A stretch of 19,129 bases of DNA from JBEIHI01 sp964655245 (GCA_964655245.1 CAZZLQ010000047.1:1-19129), one strand, 5' to 3'; positions 5,914-13,662 are shown, counted from the first letter of the stretch. Numbers and translations: made by a program. The notes: a model not told the origin generated them from the sequence alone.

Positions 5914-6783
5914 TTATGATCGAGCGCTCTTTGAGCCGGAGAACCAGCTCCAGAGTTTCATTCCTGCGACAAATGATGGCCAGAAGCTAAGCATCCCGAG
6001 TTTCCAAAGCCACTTCCAGCCGTAACGACAAGAGGTGGTGAGACGAAGATGGATCTTTGTTTTTGAAGCTGAAGAGTCGGAATCAAACCAAAACTGCAGT
6101 TTCTCAGGACGAAACAATCGGTTGCTGATGGCGTAAGAGCCATATCCATAAACAAGTTCTCGATAGCGGTTTCCCTCGATCTGAGTGATTTTGCCCGGAA
6201 GATTCAAAAGAGGTCCAAAGTGATTAGTGAGGACTCCGACTTCAAACTTCTCCGTCTTGAGGTGGGTCGCTGGATCAATGAATTCAACTCGGTAAGGGGG
6301 GATTTGTCCCTGGGTGAATGTCTTGGTTCGATTGAGATAGTCGGCAACGGCTTGGATATCAGCCTTCACATCAAAATGCAGATTGAACTCATCGCGTTCA
6401 AACTCGCGCGGGGCTTGCTGTGGAAAAACATCCACCTGATCGCCAGCGTGCGGAAGAGGGCTCTTTCGCTGTAAAACCTGGAAGGCTCTAAGGATAATCA
6501 AGGAGCTGATCGCGACACCTGGAATATAAAGACTCCATTCGTGATCGAGTCGCCAATGGGTAAAGAGCGCGATCACCGCTAAACTCCAAAGTACCACAAT
6601 AGCAATCACTTCAGTGCGGTGGAGCCAGACAAAGATGGCTGCCAAGATTTGCAGCCATCCCGCGGCGAGCATTTCGTTGTGGCTTACGCCCCAAGAAAGA
6701 TAGAGGCTCACAAGATTCTCGGAGGCCAACACCAGTCGAGTACCAAGAATCAAGCAGAGCAAGCTCAGCAGAAATCGAATCAT
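5914..6783 (-). CDS. Membrane protein fused to an SRPBCC-like domain
   Basis: The 289-residue protein has four predicted membrane helices at about 3-20, 36-54, 59-77 and 83-101, resembling a DoxX-like four-helix bundle. A soluble C-terminal part (about 128-275) has the strand/helix pattern of SRPBCC (polyketide cyclase/START-like) domains: FNLHFDVKADIQAVADYLN at its start, and paired strands YRELVYGYGSY and KLQFWFDSD later. The ligand is unknown. It starts 5 bases after the HiPIP stop, so the two probably form an operon. Its ribosome-binding site is weak (AAGG about 11 bases upstream), which suggests coupling to HiPIP translation. The family calls are by pattern only. Confidence 0.75.
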   Translation of the reverse strand: MIRFLLSLLCLILGTRLVLASENLVSLYLSWGVSHNEMLAAGWLQILAAIFVWLHRTEVIAIVVLWSLAVIALFTHWRLDHEWSLYIPGVAISSLIILRAFQVLQRKSPLPHAGDQVDVFPQQAPREFERDEFNLHFDVKADIQAVADYLNRTKTFTQGQIPPYRVEFIDPATHLKTEKFEVGVLTNHFGPLLNLPGKITQIEGNRYRELVYGYGSYAISNRLFRPEKLQFWFDSDSSASKTKIHLRLTTSCRYGWKWLWKLGMLSFWPSFVAGMKLWSWFSGSKSARS

Positions 6784-6788
6784 TCAAA

Positions 6789-7145
6789 TTAGGCCTTAGG
6801 AATATAGCCGTTACACCAACCCTTGGCTGCAACCCAGCGATTGGGAAACAAAGTGCAGCCGCCCTTTGCTGTTTCACCTGCTTGAGGTTGGTAAAGCTGA
6901 CAGCTCGTGCAAACTTGTTTGGCTCCATCAGGTCCTGCTTTCTTGGCCCATACCTTGGTATCAACTTTGGAGGCATCAGCATGATAGCCAAGAGCCTTGG
7001 CAACGGGATCAGACTCTGTGAGATCTCCGCCTGTGGGTTTAGGCATTGATTGCGCTGAAATTTGGCGAGCCGCAAAGAGAGCAGAAATCGTGGCAATCGC
7101 TTTCATGGAAAAACTTCGTCGAGAAATCTTGGACCTGTTGAACAT
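6789..7145 (-). CDS. High-potential iron-sulphur protein (HiPIP), Tat-exported
   Basis: The 118-residue precursor begins with a twin-arginine signal (SRRSFSMKAIA), then a hydrophobic stretch and a likely cut after AQS, around residue 33. The mature part carries the HiPIP cysteine pattern CTSC, then GGC after 14 residues, then GWC after 13 (LFPNRWVAAKGWCNGY). That binds one 4Fe-4S cluster. Known HiPIPs are periplasmic single-electron carriers that accept electrons from the cytochrome bc1 or alternative complex and donate to oxidases or reaction centres. Tat export fits folding with the cluster in the cytoplasm. The ATG has AAAGGAG 6 bases upstream. The partner oxidase is not in this window. 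Confidence 0.95.
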   Translation of the reverse strand: MFNRSKISRRSFSMKAIATISALFAARQISAQSMPKPTGGDLTESDPVAKALGYHADASKVDTKVWAKKAGPDGAKQVCTSCQLYQPQAGETAKGGCTLFPNRWVAAKGWCNGYIPKA

Positions 7146-7164
7146 AGAGAACTCCTTTGTTGTT

Positions 7165-7200
7165 ACTATATATCGATCGCCTCGATAGAAAAAGTTTGTG
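7165..7200 (-). promoter_or_regulatory. Candidate HiPIP promoter with inverted repeat in the spacer
   Basis: On the minus strand TATAGT (complement of 7165-7170) makes a good -10, and a weak -35 (TTTTTC) lies 17 bases upstream of it. The spacer contains TATCGA-TCGCC-TCGATA (7171-7187), a 6-base inverted repeat that could bind a dimeric regulator. The site lies in the 108-bp gap between the divergent HiPIP and elbB genes, so it could affect both. The -35 is poor, hence the low confidence. Confidence 0.35.
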
Positions 7201-7253
7201 ATGGTCCAAATGTCCCTTGCTCCAGTGTGTCATCGCTTGTTAGCCCAGGGAGT

Positions 7254-7922
7254 ATGAAGCCAAAGATTGCAGTCATTTTAGCAGGATGTGGATTTAAGGA
7301 CGGTTCGGAGATTCGAGAGGCTGTTTTGGCTCTGACAGCCCTGAGTATCAATGGCGCCGAGTTTGAGTGTTTTGCTCCCGCCAAGGAGTTTGATGAGGTG
7401 AATCATTTGACCGGCGAACCAACGGGCAAGAAGCGAGATATCTTGCAAGAGGCGGCTCGAATTGCGCGTGGAAAGATTAGGCCACTTGATCAGCTCTATT
7501 CGGAAAACTTTCAAGGCGTGATGATTCCGGGGGGCTTTGGTGCCGCCAAGAATCTTTGCACTTTTGCGACGGAGGGCGCGAACTGTCGGGTTGACCCTCA
7601 GGTTGAGCGAGCTCTGGAGACATTCATTCGTGATCGAAAGCCGATTGGTGCAATTTGCATCGCTCCTGCGCTGGTCGCGAAAGCTTTCCAGAAGCATGGT
7701 GGAGTGAAGCTTACTGTCGGAGCCGAATCAGATGCCTCTCGAGCTATTGCATCGATGGGTTCAAAGCACATGGTGACTCGCCCCGACGAGATTGCCGTTG
7801 ATTTAGATCATCTGGTTGTCACGACCCCGGCGTATATGTACGACGATGCTTCATTGTCGGATATCTTTACTGGAATCAGTAAGTTAGCTCGCCAGCTCGT
7901 GATTTGGTCTTCTTCGAAGTAG
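7254..7922 (+). CDS. elbB: ElbB-type glyoxalase, DJ-1/PfpI superfamily
   Basis: The 222-residue protein closely follows E. coli ElbB (about 217 residues). It opens IAVILAGCGFKDGSEIREAVLAL, has NHLTGEPT in the middle, and then IPGGFGAAKNLCTFA. The nucleophile elbow AICIAPALVAK carries the presumed active cysteine. E. coli ElbB shows weak glyoxalase activity and was once linked to isoprenoid synthesis; its real role is not settled. The ATG at 7254 follows AGGGAG and aligns with the family N terminus. The longer in-frame extension to 7062 overlaps HiPIP coding sequence and is rejected. The gene is divergent from HiPIP. Confidence 0.94.
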   Translation: MKPKIAVILAGCGFKDGSEIREAVLALTALSINGAEFECFAPAKEFDEVNHLTGEPTGKKRDILQEAARIARGKIRPLDQLYSENFQGVMIPGGFGAAKNLCTFATEGANCRVDPQVERALETFIRDRKPIGAICIAPALVAKAFQKHGGVKLTVGAESDASRAIASMGSKHMVTRPDEIAVDLDHLVVTTPAYMYDDASLSDIFTGISKLARQLVIWSSSK

Positions 7923-8004
7923 AAAGCTTCGACCAGTATTGTTGACTCTGCTTTTTGGGCAATGATAATTCCCGACTGAGCATTTGTTGCGTAAGGAGGT
8001 TCCT

Positions 8005-9117
8005 GTGTTGGGTTCTATTGTCATTTTTTTGAGTTTTGTTTCTGCTTCTCCCAAAGACCGAGCTGAGAGCAAGCATTGTCGATACCAGATATCGATTCTA
8101 AGTTCCGATCTTGCTCCTGCTGAGTCATTTGGTGTCGTGGAGTTAAAATCAAAGACTTTGCTTCTGCTGAGCCCCTGGCAAGATCCCCGAGGCTCTCATC
8201 ATGGCTGGAAGGAAAGCAGGTTTGTTCTTTTGAATGAGGCTGGTGACGTAGAATCAAGGATTGTTGTTGAGCACGAGTTTGAGAATGAATCGCTTCCTTC
8301 GATTTTTTTGTGGCCGTCATCCAAGAAGAGCGGCGGGCCTAATCGACTGGTCTTCCTAAGTTCGAGGTCTCCTTTTCTCTATGTCGTGGAACTAAAGCAG
8401 GGGCAGACAGGAGTTTTGAAAGGTCGTTTGATGGAAATGGCCGAGGCGGTCCAATTTTGGATTTTTATAAAGACAAAGCTGGGACGTGATGCCGAGATTC
8501 CGTTGAAGTGGAATAACAGTATTCATACTTTGCCTTCGAGTGTGTGGGCCGGCCTTGGCAAAAAGAAGTTCCGCGCTCAAGTTTCACCTGACTCCAAGCG
8601 CATCTACAGCCGCCTTGAAATTAGTTCAGCCGACGGCGTGATTCAAAAGGACTTTTATGGAACTCGCTTCTCGGGTCTGATTGCTTATGAGGCTTCAGGT
8701 CGTCGTGATCTAAATGTCATTCTGTTTCAGAAGAGCCCCTTTGAGGGTCCAAGCGAGCACCTCTTGTCTCGTATCCATCCCAGTATGCGAGATGATCGTT
8801 GGAAGTACAGTCGCACGAGGCTGATGGGCGTGTTTGGGGATGAAATCAAGGTTGGATACCAACCCAAGGGTCTCATTGAGTGGGCTCACCTCGCAGAGCT
8901 GAATGGATCCACTGTCTTGGTGATGTATGAAAGATCGATCAAGAATCTGCGCTCTGATGACAAATTGTCCGGCGATAAAGTGATGATCCTCAGTTTGGAT
9001 GACTTCAGTGTAATCTCTGAGAACAAGTTCGATGGCGACCTAGATGCTCTCTTGTATCTGCGTGATCTGCACGGATTACTGCGAGCATTCCAGGCCGGAA
9101 TTCTATCTCAGCACTAA
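8005..9117 (+). CDS. Exported protein of unknown function
   Basis: I do not recognise this 370-residue protein. It starts with a hydrophobic segment (LGSIVIFLSFVSASP) that looks like a signal peptide with cleavage near SAS-PK. The rest is soluble, with many short alternating hydrophobic strands (RLVFLSSRSPFLYVVEL, TVLVMYERS, KVMILSLDDFSVIS). These suggest an all-beta, possibly propeller-like fold; that is a guess from pattern. GTG at 8005 is chosen because AAGGAGG sits 5 bases upstream. An in-frame TTG at 7984 would add MLRKEVP and give the signal peptide a more usual positive N terminus, but it lacks a ribosome-binding site. It lies downstream of elbB with an 82-base gap and ends 12 bases before the convergent DUF2203 gene. 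Confidence 0.75.
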   Translation: MLGSIVIFLSFVSASPKDRAESKHCRYQISILSSDLAPAESFGVVELKSKTLLLLSPWQDPRGSHHGWKESRFVLLNEAGDVESRIVVEHEFENESLPSIFLWPSSKKSGGPNRLVFLSSRSPFLYVVELKQGQTGVLKGRLMEMAEAVQFWIFIKTKLGRDAEIPLKWNNSIHTLPSSVWAGLGKKKFRAQVSPDSKRIYSRLEISSADGVIQKDFYGTRFSGLIAYEASGRRDLNVILFQKSPFEGPSEHLLSRIHPSMRDDRWKYSRTRLMGVFGDEIKVGYQPKGLIEWAHLAELNGSTVLVMYERSIKNLRSDDKLSGDKVMILSLDDFSVISENKFDGDLDALLYLRDLHGLLRAFQAGILSQH

Positions 9118-9129
9118 GTTTTTAGGTGC

Positions 9130-9540
9130 TCAGCTCGAAGAGCTGGCCTCCGGTGATTCAGCTGAGTTGTCTAGCTTCTTTCGAGCCTTAAAGGTTTCAT
9201 CGTATTGATGAAAGTGCTCAATTCTTCGTTCAGGGTAGGTCCAGCAGAAATAGTACTGACCGTTGTCAAAATCGACGGTCCAAAGGCCTTTGGCCAGGCC
9301 GCCCAGTCGATGCATGGTTTCCGCCCACTTCATGACAGAATCGTCATAGGCCGCCGATAGACTTTTGTACTGGTCTGAGGCTTTGTCGTGGAAATCAAGC
9401 TGGGCACTGATTTTCCCTGTTTCCCTGATAGCTTCTTCCGTATATTTTCGCAGCAGGGGAACGAGCCGATTGGCCTCGGCCAATGAAAAGCCTTTGCCGG
9501 GCTCGTCCTTGATGGAAAACAAATTGAAAATCTTAGCCAT
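9130..9540 (-). CDS. DUF2203 family protein
   Basis: The 136-residue cytoplasmic protein opens FSLAEANRLVPLLRKYTEEA, continues as a long helical hairpin (about 20-85), then shows GGLAKGLWTVDF, a YYFCWTYPE strand and IEHFHQYDETFKAR. This order matches DUF2203, a small uncharacterised family with a conserved W-x-x-x-E-x-x-I-x-x-x-H-x-x-D ending. The ATG at 9540 is preferred to an in-frame GTG at 9558, which adds an unrelated LASPL and sits 8 bases from the divergent transketolase start. Neither has a clear ribosome-binding site. The C-terminal tail is acidic and serine-rich. Confidence 0.85.
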   Translation of the reverse strand: MAKIFNLFSIKDEPGKGFSLAEANRLVPLLRKYTEEAIRETGKISAQLDFHDKASDQYKSLSAAYDDSVMKWAETMHRLGGLAKGLWTVDFDNGQYYFCWTYPERRIEHFHQYDETFKARKKLDNSAESPEASSSS

Positions 9541-9566
9541 CAGCGGGGAGGCTAGCACAGGAGACT

Positions 9567-10409
9567 ATGAAAACTCAAACGACGAGCAAGTCTGATTTCA
9601 AGGCACTCTTAAAAAATAATGACGATGTCGCGCGTCAGTTGCGCGTCAAGATATTGCAGATGATCCATTCTGCCAAAAGCGGACATCCTGGTGGGAGTTT
9701 TTCCGTCTTGGAGATTCTCATGACGCTGTTTGGCGATGTGATGAGATTTGATCCTGAGAATCCTGAGTGGGAAGACCGCGATCGTTGTATCCTTTCGAAA
9801 GGTCATGGCGTGCCTGCGCTCTATGCTGTTTTGGCCGAGTCTGGATTTTTTCCAAAGGACTGGTTGATGAGTTTGCGCCAATTAGGATCCCCGCTTCAGG
9901 GGCATCCGGATCGATTTCGAATGCCAGCTGTGGAAGCTGCGACGGGTTCTTTGGGCCAAGGTTTATCGATTGCCCAGGGCATTGCTTTGGCGGGAAAGGT
10001 CGATCGCAAGGACTACCGCGTTTATTGTGTGATGGGCGATGGAGAGATTCAAGAGGGTCAAGTTTGGGAGGCCGCGATGAGTGCTCCCAAGTTCAAGCTC
10101 GATAATCTGACAGCGATCATTGATTACAATCACGGGCAAATCGATGGGCGCACGGATGACGTGATGAATCTTGAGCCGTTGATAGATAAATGGCGTTCAT
10201 TTAACTGGAATACGTTAGAGGTCGATGGTCACAGTCGTGACGATCTCAAGGTGGCGCTCAAGAAAACAAAAAAGGACTCGCCAACATTGATTGTGGCTCA
10301 CACGATCAAAGGAAAGGGCGTGAGTTTTATGGAGGGTGGCATTGATTGGCATGGTGTGGCCCCGAATGACGATGAGTTAGCGCGTGCAATAAAGGAGCTT
10401 CAGAAGTGA
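9567..10409 (+). CDS. Transketolase, N-terminal (TPP-binding) subunit
   Basis: The 280-residue subunit has the transketolase N-terminal domain: SGHPGGSFSVLEIL, LSKGHGVPALYA, GSLGQGLSIAQGIALA and the thiamine-diphosphate motif GDGEIQEGQVWEA ending at DYN. It transfers two-carbon ketol units in the non-oxidative pentose phosphate pathway, but only with the C-terminal subunit encoded next. Single-chain transketolases are about 660 residues, and this pair adds up to 584. CAGGAG precedes the ATG. The stop overlaps the next gene's GTG (GTGA), so the two subunits are translated in a coupled, near-equimolar way. Confidence 0.96.
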   Translation: MKTQTTSKSDFKALLKNNDDVARQLRVKILQMIHSAKSGHPGGSFSVLEILMTLFGDVMRFDPENPEWEDRDRCILSKGHGVPALYAVLAESGFFPKDWLMSLRQLGSPLQGHPDRFRMPAVEAATGSLGQGLSIAQGIALAGKVDRKDYRVYCVMGDGEIQEGQVWEAAMSAPKFKLDNLTAIIDYNHGQIDGRTDDVMNLEPLIDKWRSFNWNTLEVDGHSRDDLKVALKKTKKDSPTLIVAHTIKGKGVSFMEGGIDWHGVAPNDDELARAIKELQK

Positions 10410-11320
10410 AAGCAACAAGAGATAGTTTTGGTGAAGAGCTGGCGGCACTGGGGGAGATCGATCCTCGAATTGTTGTTTTGGATGCCGATCTGAGTAAGTC
10501 TACAAAGACTGATAAGTTTGCGAAGAAGTTCCCGGATCGTTTTTTTGAAATGGGAATTGCCGAGGCCAATATGATCGGCACAGCTGCTGGACTGGCGATG
10601 AGCGGAAAGACCCCGTTTGCTTGTAGCTTCGGATGTTTCATTACAGGACGATTCGATCAGATTCGAATGTCCGTTTCCTATAATCGCGCTAATGTCAAAA
10701 TTATTGGAACCCATTCAGGAATTGCGATTGGTGAGGATGGTCACTCTCAAATGGGTCTGGAAGACGTAGCTCTGTTGCGTTCGCTTCCCAATATGTCAAT
10801 TTATCAGCCCGCCGATGATGCTGAGACTCGAGCCGTCATTCGCTTTGCGGCCGCTGACAACGGACCTTGCTACATTCGATTAACCCGGCAAAAGCTTCCG
10901 AATTTGTTTGATAAAAATTATCAGTTTTTGCCTGGCAAGTGGACGACGATTTGTGAAGGCAAAGATGTCGCACTGATTGGATCCGGAGGTCTGGTCCACT
11001 CTCTGAAAGAGGCGAATGAAAAGATGGGAAAGAAGTTCACTGTTGTGAATGCATGCAGTTTGAAGCCCATTGATGAACGACTCATCATGCACCTCGCTGA
11101 AAATCATGATTTGATTGTGACAGCGGAGGATCATTACTCCATCGGGGGCCTTGGATCCGCGGTTGCCGAAATCATGGCGCTAGCGCCAGGACGAGCTGCA
11201 CTACATCGAATTGGTGTGGAGAGCTTTGGGGAGTCAGGCACTCCGGAAGATCTCTATCGTCATTATCAGTTTGATACTGATGGAATGGTGAAGCGCTTAG
11301 AGCGATTACTCAGCGCTTAA
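10406..11320 (+). CDS. Transketolase, C-terminal subunit
   Basis: The 304-residue subunit has the pyrimidine-binding domain (FFEMGIAEANMIGTAAGLA, with the conserved glutamate that activates thiamine diphosphate). Then come the THSGIAIGEDGHSQMGLEDVA segment and a transketolase C-terminal domain (ALIGSGGLVHSLKEA to the end). The active site forms between this chain and the preceding subunit. The GTG start has AAAGGAG 8 bases upstream and overlaps the preceding stop by 4 bases. The 3' end overlaps the convergent squalene-synthase-family gene by 15 bases. Confidence 0.96.
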   Translation: MKATRDSFGEELAALGEIDPRIVVLDADLSKSTKTDKFAKKFPDRFFEMGIAEANMIGTAAGLAMSGKTPFACSFGCFITGRFDQIRMSVSYNRANVKIIGTHSGIAIGEDGHSQMGLEDVALLRSLPNMSIYQPADDAETRAVIRFAAADNGPCYIRLTRQKLPNLFDKNYQFLPGKWTTICEGKDVALIGSGGLVHSLKEANEKMGKKFTVVNACSLKPIDERLIMHLAENHDLIVTAEDHYSIGGLGSAVAEIMALAPGRAALHRIGVESFGESGTPEDLYRHYQFDTDGMVKRLERLLSA

Positions 11321-12298
11321 GCTGCTTAAGCTTTTGCGATGGAGCCAAAACCGAATGACAGTTTGGAGTGCCGTTGCGGCCTTCTCTGGTTTGGAGAGGC
11401 GCCTCTGCAGGCCGTACCTCCAGTACTTCATGGCACCTTCTCGATAGATTGCAGCCATCATCTCTGGGACTAAGCAGGAGCTTTCAAACGGAAGCGCCTT
11501 TGTCCGAGCTGCTGTCGCTCGAGCAAAAAGCTCCTCCCGAATCACGGCTAAGTCATGAGGGTGGGTATTCGATATCGCGATGCCTCTTTCCTTGAGAAAC
11601 ATTTGAGGGATGAAAAACTTACGGCGTGCGATGTCCAGCTCTAGATCCCGCATGATGTTGATATATTGAACAAAGCGACCGAGTTGAATGGCATACTCGA
11701 GGGCTTGGTTGCTCTTCGTTCCAAGAATGCTAAGCACTCCCAGGCCAACACTGCCTGCGACATCAAAAATGTATTCCTCGAGGTCATGCCACGATTCAAA
11801 GATAAGGTCCGCTTCATTGAGGTCTCGACGGACTCCCCGCGTGATGTTGAGGAGAATCTGCGAGGGGAACTGAGCACGATCAAGCTCTCGCCTGAATCGA
11901 TCCCAAAAGGGATGCCCAAGAGTCGGCTGGGCCCGAATCCATTCTTCAATGCCAGAAATCGTTTTGATGCGATCGGTGCGATTAGCTGGGCTTTCATCTG
12001 CAATATCGTCAACGAGACGGCAGAAGGCATAAAAATCACGAACTGCTTGGCGTCGAGGCGCTGACCAGATTAACACAAAGGCATTTTCAAAATGAGACTT
12101 TCCTCGAGCCCAGTCGTCAGGAGAGAATTGGGAGTCAAATGGGTTTAGGAGTGAATCCCAATCTAGTTCGTTCTGTTTCGAGATCGCTTTCGCTTTCGTT
12201 GCTTGCTCTGCCGAATCCCAAACGAGAGGTGATTTGTCTTGCTTATCTCCTTGCACGCTTAGGTGATACTCTGACTGATGCTGGTCGCTGGTCAACAT
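11306..12298 (-). CDS. Squalene/phytoene synthase family protein (HpnD-like)
   Basis: The 330-residue enzyme has both aspartate-rich motifs of head-to-head prenyl synthases: DDIAD at 97-101 and the NIMRDLELDIARRKFFIP helix. These bind two farnesyl diphosphates through magnesium. In bacteria with HpnC/HpnD/HpnE, HpnD forms presqualene diphosphate. No HpnE is visible here. The conserved domain begins around residue 60. The first 59 residues are hydrophilic, lack family resemblance, and are antisense to the first 53 codons of the divergent paralogue. No ATG, GTG or TTG lies between codon 15 (GTG, 12256) and the domain. The overlap is therefore real at least to 12256, unless a non-standard start is used. 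Start confidence is low; family confidence is high. Confidence 0.85.
   Translation of the reverse strand: MLTSDQHQSEYHLSVQGDKQDKSPLVWDSAEQATKAKAISKQNELDWDSLLNPFDSQFSPDDWARGKSHFENAFVLIWSAPRRQAVRDFYAFCRLVDDIADESPANRTDRIKTISGIEEWIRAQPTLGHPFWDRFRRELDRAQFPSQILLNITRGVRRDLNEADLIFESWHDLEEYIFDVAGSVGLGVLSILGTKSNQALEYAIQLGRFVQYINIMRDLELDIARRKFFIPQMFLKERGIAISNTHPHDLAVIREELFARATAARTKALPFESSCLVPEMMAAIYREGAMKYWRYGLQRRLSKPEKAATALQTVIRFWLHRKSLSSLSAE
11315..11335 (+). terminator. Weak hairpin at the convergent transketolase 3' end
   Basis: GCTTAAG (11315-11321) pairs with CTTAAGC (11325-11331) around a 3-base CTG loop, followed by four T residues. The stem overlaps the transketolase stop codon and the last codons of the minus-strand synthase. 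The T-run is short and the stem AT-rich, so termination would be weak. Confidence 0.35.
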
Positions 12299-13086
12299 CC
12301 GAGCGGCTTAAGTGGTTGAATGCTCTCGAGTCGGCTATTTTATCGAAGAAGCCCGAGGTGTGGATTTTTGATGGCTCTGTGGGATCGGTTTCAGCGAGTG
12401 AGGCTGAGCTGATTTTGAGTGCGTCGAGTTTACTCCAGGTCTACAGCCGCTTGGATTCTCAAAATCATTTAAGAGTGGATGAGCTTCTGAAGACTTTGTT
12501 TTCGGCCATGCGATGGGATTTGAATACTTTTGGGGCTGCCACCAACACATCCGCTGTTTGGGGGTGTCGCGATGAGACTACTTTTGATTGGTACTGCGCA
12601 AGCATTGCCGGCTGTGTGGGTCGGTTCTGGGTGCAGATGTTTTCTTTGGATTCCAGTTTTGAGATTCTGGCTGTTGAGTATGGGAAGGCTTTGCAGCGAA
12701 TCAATGTTTTGCGCGATGCTCAAGAGGACTGGCAAAGGGGTCGCGCCTATTTGCCTCGCTCTCTCTTTTCTCAGCTGGACCTAGTCAAGGCGCCTTGGGA
12801 GCAGGCGGGATGGAAGTCACTTGTGACTTCATACATCCAAAAGACTCGTAGCATGCTGCAGATTGGGGCAAACTTCTGTGACGCTATCCCGTATGGCTCA
12901 TTTCGACTGAGATATGCCTCTTTGTTACCACTAGCGATTGGATGGAAAACACTGATCAGACTAGAGAGCGAGGCGTTTTGGCGGCAAACTCAAAAGATTT
13001 CTCGTGCTGAGATGCGATCGATCTTAACGAGCTCTGTCTTGGATGTTGCTCTTCATCGCAAGGTCAGCGCAAGATACAGATTGTGA
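12139..13086 (+). CDS. Squalene/phytoene synthase family protein (HpnC-like)
   Basis: The 315-residue protein begins with the family hallmark VSRSLSLSLLALPNPKREVICLAYLLARLGDTLTD, whose DTLTD is the first aspartate motif. It later has YCASIAGCVGRFW and the second motif NVLRDAQEDWQRGRAYLP. The pattern is closest to squalene synthase/HpnC-type enzymes. Together with the divergent paralogue it may make squalene or a related C30 (or C40) precursor. The ATG is well supported by GGGAG 4-5 bases upstream and by the immediate start of the conserved domain. It is encoded head to head with its paralogue, overlapping it by 160 bases, and is followed 18 bases later by the cobalamin adenosyltransferase gene. 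Confidence 0.88.
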   Translation: MGLGVNPNLVRSVSRSLSLSLLALPNPKREVICLAYLLARLGDTLTDAGRWSTSERLKWLNALESAILSKKPEVWIFDGSVGSVSASEAELILSASSLLQVYSRLDSQNHLRVDELLKTLFSAMRWDLNTFGAATNTSAVWGCRDETTFDWYCASIAGCVGRFWVQMFSLDSSFEILAVEYGKALQRINVLRDAQEDWQRGRAYLPRSLFSQLDLVKAPWEQAGWKSLVTSYIQKTRSMLQIGANFCDAIPYGSFRLRYASLLPLAIGWKTLIRLESEAFWRQTQKISRAEMRSILTSSVLDVALHRKVSARYRL

Positions 13087-13089
13087 AGT

Positions 13090-13143
13090 GATGAAGGAGA
13101 GACGATGAAAATCTATACTCGAACTGGAGATGAAGGAGAGACG
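13090..13143 (+). repeat. 15-base direct repeat at the adenosyltransferase start
   Basis: GATGAAGGAGAGACG occurs at 13090-13104 and again at 13129-13143. The first copy supplies the ribosome-binding site of the adenosyltransferase gene. The second encodes the DEGET part of the TRTGDEGETGL nucleotide-binding motif. The first copy also creates a five-codon open frame (ATG at 13091) whose TGA overlaps the gene's ATG. Confidence 0.8.
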
Positions 13144-13650
13144 GGTTTGTTCACGGGACGTCGAGTCCTCAAGAACTCAAGCTATCTCGAAGCCTATGGA
13201 AATGTGGATGAGCTCAACTCATGGATTGGATTGAGCTTGGTTTCGATTTCTCAGCCCACTTTGAGAGATCAGCTCCTTCAAATTCAGCACGATCTTCACG
13301 TGGTTTGTGCTGACTTAGCTACCCCTCTTGATGCTTCTGCAAAGATTGAGCGAGTGAAGTCTGATCGCGCTGAGCGATTAGAAAAGTTGATCGATCAAAT
13401 GGAAAAGGATTTGCAGCCACTGACTCAATTCATTTTGGCTGGTGGGTCTGAAGCTGCGGCTCGTTTGCATATTGCTCGCACTGTTTGCCGGAGGTCCGAG
13501 CGAGGAATCGTGGCGCATTTTCACCAGGAGAAAGGCAATCCCGAGGTAGTCGTCTATATCAATCGTCTTTCTGATTATCTCTTTGTTGCCGCTCGATGGA
13601 TTAACGCAAAATCTAATGTTGCCGATGTCGTGTGGGATAAGGCCCGTTAG
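13105..13650 (+). CDS. PduO-type cob(I)alamin adenosyltransferase
   Basis: The 181-residue enzyme adenosylates cob(I)alamin with ATP to make coenzyme B12. It shows the PduO-type signatures TRTGDEGETGLFTG at 5-18, YGNVDELNSWIGL, FILAGGSEAAARLHIARTVCRRSER (the arginines form the ATP/cobalamin site) and YINRLSDYLFVAARW. The length is standard and known members are trimers. The ATG has GGAGAG upstream. No other B12 gene is nearby, so it may serve a distant B12-dependent enzyme such as methylmalonyl-CoA mutase or a reductase. It ends 12 bases from the convergent exonuclease gene. Confidence 0.96.
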   Translation: MKIYTRTGDEGETGLFTGRRVLKNSSYLEAYGNVDELNSWIGLSLVSISQPTLRDQLLQIQHDLHVVCADLATPLDASAKIERVKSDRAERLEKLIDQMEKDLQPLTQFILAGGSEAAARLHIARTVCRRSERGIVAHFHQEKGNPEVVVYINRLSDYLFVAARWINAKSNVADVVWDKAR

Positions 13651-13662
13651 TTCAAGATCTGA

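Noticed and set aside
7062..7253. Longer N terminus for ElbB
   Set aside because: It is antisense to the HiPIP signal peptide and has no family match; the ATG at 7254 with AGGGAG fits known ElbB length.
9110..9145. Terminator between the unknown exported gene and DUF2203
   Set aside because: Small inverted repeats exist (AGCAC/GTGCT and CAGCTC-GAA-GAGCTG), but there is no T-tract after either, so termination is not supported.
11666..12064. 132-residue plus-strand frame inside the squalene-synthase-family gene
   Set aside because: It is antisense to conserved catalytic motifs of that gene, has no family resemblance, and no good ribosome-binding site was seen.
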